Shown here: positions 4,406-7,363 of the stretch, piece after piece | Layout: each line of letters begins with the position of its first letter | Numbering within the stretch: the first letter of the stretch is position 1 | From: an uncultured bacterium | Lineage (GTDB): Bacteria; Bacteroidota; Bacteroidia; Chitinophagales; CAIOSU01 | Assembly: GCA_903861055.1 (NCBI GenBank) | Contig: CAIOSU010000313.1 | Location: 1 to 7,363, forward strand | Direction: 5' to 3' | DNA length: 7,363 nucleotides | The notes under the pieces: generated by a model | Databases searched by the model: none | Told to the model about the DNA's origin: nothing | What the model saw: the letters and a program-made list of their open reading frames with translations, nothing else | Position numbers and translations under genes: made by a program

Positions 4406-7201
4406 TTATTTAGAAACCACAAACTGGCGGGTTATAACACCCGTCGGAGTTTCGATGGCTACAATGTATGTACCCGATGATAATTGGCTAACATCGGCAG
4501 TCAATAGGCTTTGGCCTACTGATTTGTTGCCAAATTGCTGGCTATATAATTCGCGGCCCATTATGTCTACTATATGAACAGTTACCTTACCAGCTTTGGT
4601 CAAATTAAGATCAACATTCAAGTTGCTACTCGCTGGGTTTGGATACAAACTAACAGTAGTATTCACTGCTGCTTTAGGTTTGGTTGGCAATATGCTGCTA
4701 ACCAAATTACAGGTAGAGTTGTTCTTTTCGGTAAGCGTAGTGCTACGGAACATACCGCGACCGTATGAGGCAACGTACAAAACATAACAATCTTCATTGT
4801 AAAGACCCCTTTGCTTTAACGAATAAATAGGGGTGTTGTACAAACCACCATCAACCTCTTGCGTCCAACTTGTACCGCCATCGCTGCTCGACCATACACC
4901 AAAATCAGTACCCACGATTAGGTTGTTAGGGTCGTAGAAATCGATTACAGAACTGTAAACAGGCATGTTTGGCAAATCGCCTTGCGCGCTGGTAAACACT
5001 GGTGTTGAAGCAAGAGCATCGTTGCTCACAAAAACGTTGTTTGGTAAGCCATAACCACCAAAGGTAACTACAATGTGTGCTGAGTTTTTAGGGTCAACAC
5101 CTATAGATGACAAGTAACGAGCGTTGGTGGTACCTGGCCATTGTGAGCCAGAGCGCAATTGCCTTACGGTAACACCCGTAACGGTGTTGGTTGGCCTGTC
5201 GTAAGTAGCGGTTCTAAGTCCGGTTACTATGTATAAATTACCGCTAGTAGTGCCGAGATAAAAATCACCTTCAGGTGTTGGGCTAACTGCGCTTACCGCG
5301 CCAGCAACGGTGCGGCTGTACCAGTATATACCCCCTGCATCAAGCGCATCGGGTGTAATCATAATTCGGCTGTTAGCGCCAAAAATCATGTACCCTTTGT
5401 TATCTAACGACCTAAAGGTATCAGCAATTGAGGTAACACTATCCACTACAATACTATCAACTACCGATACTTGCTCTTCCCACATATCGTATGGAGCAAT
5501 AAATTGGCTCGAGCCTTCGGTGCCCATACCCAAACTTGTGGCATAACTATCCCAAACACTTCCAAAGCCATCGCCACGATTCAACGAACGACTTATGGAG
5601 CCATTTTGAACTGAAGAGAATAAAACATTTGGCTCAAGTCTAGAAATAACGCAATATCCACCATCACCGCCTCTCAAATCGGTACCGGTAGCTATGGTGT
5701 TTCCTTGGTAATCGATATATATCGTTCCATTATCTTGTGCACCTGCCATTACTTCGCCGCTAGGGCTAGCTGCTATATCGTAAAACTGAGTAGTAACATA
5801 GTTTTTGTTACGAGGTGTAAATGTAGGGAACTGCTGCGAAGCGTTGGTAGACTTACTTACACCACCATCAGAGCAAACGTACAATATATCGGGGTTGTTG
5901 TTGTCATAAACAGCAAAGTGCATATCGGCGTGGATATAGTAAGGGTTGTTCGGCGTTTCTGGTATCCAGTAAGCTACCAAATCCCAGCCAACATCCAATC
6001 CACCTTTCCACATTTCAAGCTGACCGCCAATAACCACTTCATTTTTATTGGAAGGGTTTACTGCAAACGAAATGTTATAAGAACCTTGTTGGCCCAACGG
6101 ATTAAACACTGAAGAGTTTTCTTGTGAATAAGGCACCCAAGAAATACCTGCATCAATAGATTTGTAAATACCCCTTAAACCGTTGCTGCTATTACAAATT
6201 GCTGCATAAACATAGTTAGGATCTTGAGGTGTAACACCAAACTCAATGCGGTTAACATTGGTAGCGGGGAAACCATTGGTGCCCGAAATCAAAGTAAAGG
6301 CAGCGCCATCTGTAGAGCGATAGTATTTCCTGTTAATTTCTGCAAAAACAACACCATCACTATTTACTTTTACGTCTCTCGATTCCCTTCCTGCATCAGC
6401 AGGAGCGATACCTTGAGCGGCTATCCAATTGCTACCTCCATCTAGTGTGTAGTACAAACCACCATTGGCGGCAGCATAAATTTTGTTCGGGTCATAAGGA
6501 TCGGCAGCCAATTTACTAACGTACGACCAAGTGGCACCAGTATTATTACTAGGAGTTGGTTCGGTAGCTGGCAACAAATCGAAAGTAACACCGTTATCTA
6601 CCGATTTGTAGATACCACCACCAATATGTCCATCAGTATTTTGTTGAGTAAATACGAAAGTTTCGCCAGTGCCTACATAAATATCTCCATTGGACGATTG
6701 AACAATGCTGCTGATAGAAGTTGATAAAAACTTACTATTATCGGGATGTTCCGTCCAGTTTAGTGCACCATCTGTAGATACAAACAGACCACCAGTAACG
6801 CTTCCTACGAACAAACGGTTGCTATTATTCTTGTCTATCAACAGCGCACGGGTGCGACCACCTACATTGTCAGGCCCTAAGCTTTCCCATTTCAAACCAA
6901 GGGTTTGTTGCTTATTGGCGGCATTGTTGCGCATTTGCATAGCCTGCCTGCGTGCCTTGATTACATCGTTTATATCTACCAAACCAGTAGCAGGGTTTAC
7001 GCGCATTTGCGACATCCACAGCATGGCCTCTTTAATTCCTTCTTCATGTTCCTTCTTAGGACCGAATGCTTCGTGCTGCTCTTTGTGATACTGAGCACTA
7101 AGCTTGGGAGCCTCTTGCTGTTGAGAACAAGAGCCGAAAAACAAAGAAAGCGATAAAATAGCCATAATACCGCTAGCCTTTACTGAAGCCGATTTAATCA
7201 T
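4406..7201 (-). CDS. Asp-box (BNR/sortilin-like) beta-propeller protein with lipoprotein-like N-terminus and T9SS sorting domain
   Basis: This 931-residue envelope or secreted protein starts with a signal sequence (1-24) ending in F-G-S-C, so C25 could be lipidated. Residues about 30-100 are polar and helical, with K/E/Q-rich segments. From W105 (WESLGPDNVGGRTRAL) onward comes a large repeat region to about 820, of the BNR/sortilin type. Asp-boxes (S/T-x-D-x-G-x-x-W) are canonical at 252-259, 348-355 and 772-779 and degenerate at 142-149, 200-207 and 296-302. ASYGRGMFRS closes the region, flanked by C805 and C831, a possible disulfide. Residues about 851-931 are a T9SS type A sorting domain: YPNP, VHIVDIMGRELY, LSSGTYIVAI and a final QFVVSK. 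These propellers occur in sialidases, glycan-binding and protein-binding proteins, but no catalytic site is seen here, so binding or a structural surface role is as likely as hydrolysis. A lipoprotein signal together with a T9SS domain is unusual. The gene has its own promoter and terminator. The start has no Shine-Dalgarno sequence; the next Met (M13) would destroy the signal peptide. Confidence 0.93.
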   Translation of the reverse strand: MIKSASVKASGIMAILSLSLFFGSCSQQQEAPKLSAQYHKEQHEAFGPKKEHEEGIKEAMLWMSQMRVNPATGLVDINDVIKARRQAMQMRNNAANKQQTLGLKWESLGPDNVGGRTRALLIDKNNSNRLFVGSVTGGLFVSTDGALNWTEHPDNSKFLSTSISSIVQSSNGDIYVGTGETFVFTQQNTDGHIGGGIYKSVDNGVTFDLLPATEPTPSNNTGATWSYVSKLAADPYDPNKIYAAANGGLYYTLDGGSNWIAAQGIAPADAGRESRDVKVNSDGVVFAEINRKYYRSTDGAAFTLISGTNGFPATNVNRIEFGVTPQDPNYVYAAICNSSNGLRGIYKSIDAGISWVPYSQENSSVFNPLGQQGSYNISFAVNPSNKNEVVIGGQLEMWKGGLDVGWDLVAYWIPETPNNPYYIHADMHFAVYDNNNPDILYVCSDGGVSKSTNASQQFPTFTPRNKNYVTTQFYDIAASPSGEVMAGAQDNGTIYIDYQGNTIATGTDLRGGDGGYCVISRLEPNVLFSSVQNGSISRSLNRGDGFGSVWDSYATSLGMGTEGSSQFIAPYDMWEEQVSVVDSIVVDSVTSIADTFRSLDNKGYMIFGANSRIMITPDALDAGGIYWYSRTVAGAVSAVSPTPEGDFYLGTTSGNLYIVTGLRTATYDRPTNTVTGVTVRQLRSGSQWPGTTNARYLSSIGVDPKNSAHIVVTFGGYGLPNNVFVSNDALASTPVFTSAQGDLPNMPVYSSVIDFYDPNNLIVGTDFGVWSSSDGGTSWTQEVDGGLYNTPIYSLKQRGLYNEDCYVLYVASYGRGMFRSTTLTEKNNSTCNLVSSILPTKPKAAVNTTVSLYPNPASSNLNVDLNLTKAGKVTVHIVDIMGRELYSQQFGNKSVGQSLLTADVSQLSSGTYIVAIETPTGVITRQFVVSK

Positions 7202-7251
7202 TTTGAAGTTTGTTAAGTAGCCTTATAAAAATTGTTAGCCAAAAATGAAGA

Positions 7252-7283
7252 CAAATATAACCCCTGAATAGTTGCAGGAGAAA
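7252..7283 (-). promoter_or_regulatory. Bacteroidota-type promoter of the propeller gene
   Basis: On the minus strand TATATTTG (7259-7252) is a perfect match to the TAnnTTTG -7 element. Twenty bases upstream lies TTTC (7283-7280), a three-of-four match to the -33 TTTG. Transcription would start around 7245, giving a leader of about 45 bases. The leader ends in an A-rich, Shine-Dalgarno-free stretch (AACAAACTTCAAA) before ATG, normal for this phylum. The position between two same-strand genes supports separate transcription of the propeller gene. Confidence 0.6.
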
Positions 7284-7306
7284 TTAATTTTAACATCACA
7301 TGTTCA

Positions 7307-7363
7307 TTACTCTAACACCAGTTTGTGCACAAATGTTTGTTGAGCGCTGCGCACCACCACCAA
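7307..7363 (-). CDS. C-terminal tail of a probable T9SS-secreted protein, truncated by the window edge
   Basis: The minus-strand frame is open from the window end to TAA at 7309-7307 and encodes 18 residues, LVVVRSAQQTFVHKLVLE. This is the last beta-hairpin of a T9SS type A sorting domain: a hydrophobic strand after the usual GxY, a short polar turn, then K-h-h-h near the C-terminus. The equivalent ends in this window are LYVVRI...KLKILKY and TYIVAI...RQFVVSK. The rest of the protein lies outside the window, so its activity is unknown. It is upstream of, and on the same strand as, the propeller gene, 105 bp away. The fragment is short, so the call rests on pattern and context. Confidence 0.68.
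   Translation of the reverse strand: MVVVRSAQQTFVHKLVLE

Noticed and set aside
5705..6112. 135-codon plus-strand open frame opposite the propeller gene
   Set aside because: It lies wholly antisense to a strongly supported coding region, has no recognisable domain and has a low-complexity composition of a shadow frame.
6705..7156. Two plus-strand open frames (about 127 and 83 codons) opposite the start of the propeller gene
   Set aside because: They are antisense to the signal peptide and first Asp-box region, overlap each other in different frames and show no protein-family features.
4406..7201. Sialidase (neuraminidase) as the name of the propeller protein
   Set aside because: Asp-boxes alone do not show sialidase activity; the catalytic arginine triad and Tyr/Glu site were not recognised, and the repeats fit the general BNR/sortilin-like propellers better.
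7292..7304. AACAT-CAC-ATGTT inverted repeat after the stop of the truncated gene at the right edge
   Set aside because: A 5-bp AT-rich stem without a clean U-run is expected by chance; not called as a terminator.

Overview
The window comes from a member of the Bacteroidota, seen from several independent signals. The MnmA is of the Bacteroidota type. Three proteins (one of them only an 18-codon tail) end in type IX secretion system (T9SS) C-terminal sorting sequences. A lipoprotein carries a C-N-K-D-D start of the surface-export type. Starts lack Shine-Dalgarno sequences, and one clear promoter has a TAnnTTTG -7 element. The order or genus cannot be fixed from this stretch.

Layout, left to right. 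Bases 1-1043 (+) hold the 3' nine-tenths of mnmA, the tRNA 2-thiouridylase gene; its P-loop end lies outside the window. Bases 1044-1281 are a non-coding gap with a short G/C-rich inverted repeat and a degenerate heptamer tandem repeat. Bases 1282-3665 (+) hold two genes overlapping by ATGA: a small surface-type lipoprotein of unknown function and a secreted subtilisin-family (S8) protease with a T9SS sorting domain. The protease meets a convergent HAD-superfamily phosphatase gene (3662-4336, -), and the two stop codons share one CTAG. Upstream of the phosphatase on its own strand is a strong intrinsic terminator (4348-4391), which ends the 931-residue gene at 4406-7201 (-). That gene encodes a beta-propeller protein with Asp-box (BNR) repeats, a lipoprotein-like N-terminus and a T9SS sorting domain. 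A Bacteroidota-type promoter lies in the 105-bp gap behind it. The window ends in the last 18 codons of another minus-strand gene (7307-7363) that also looks like a T9SS cargo.

Functionally, MnmA and the phosphatase are cytoplasmic housekeeping or metabolic proteins. The other genes are cell-envelope or secreted products. The strongest functional link is the translationally coupled lipoprotein-protease pair, both predicted to reach the cell surface. No mobile element, CRISPR array, tRNA or rRNA is visible. The region looks mostly like ordinary chromosome; the points of interest are the lipoprotein-protease pair, the dual-signal propeller protein and the tight transcription boundaries around the phosphatase gene.
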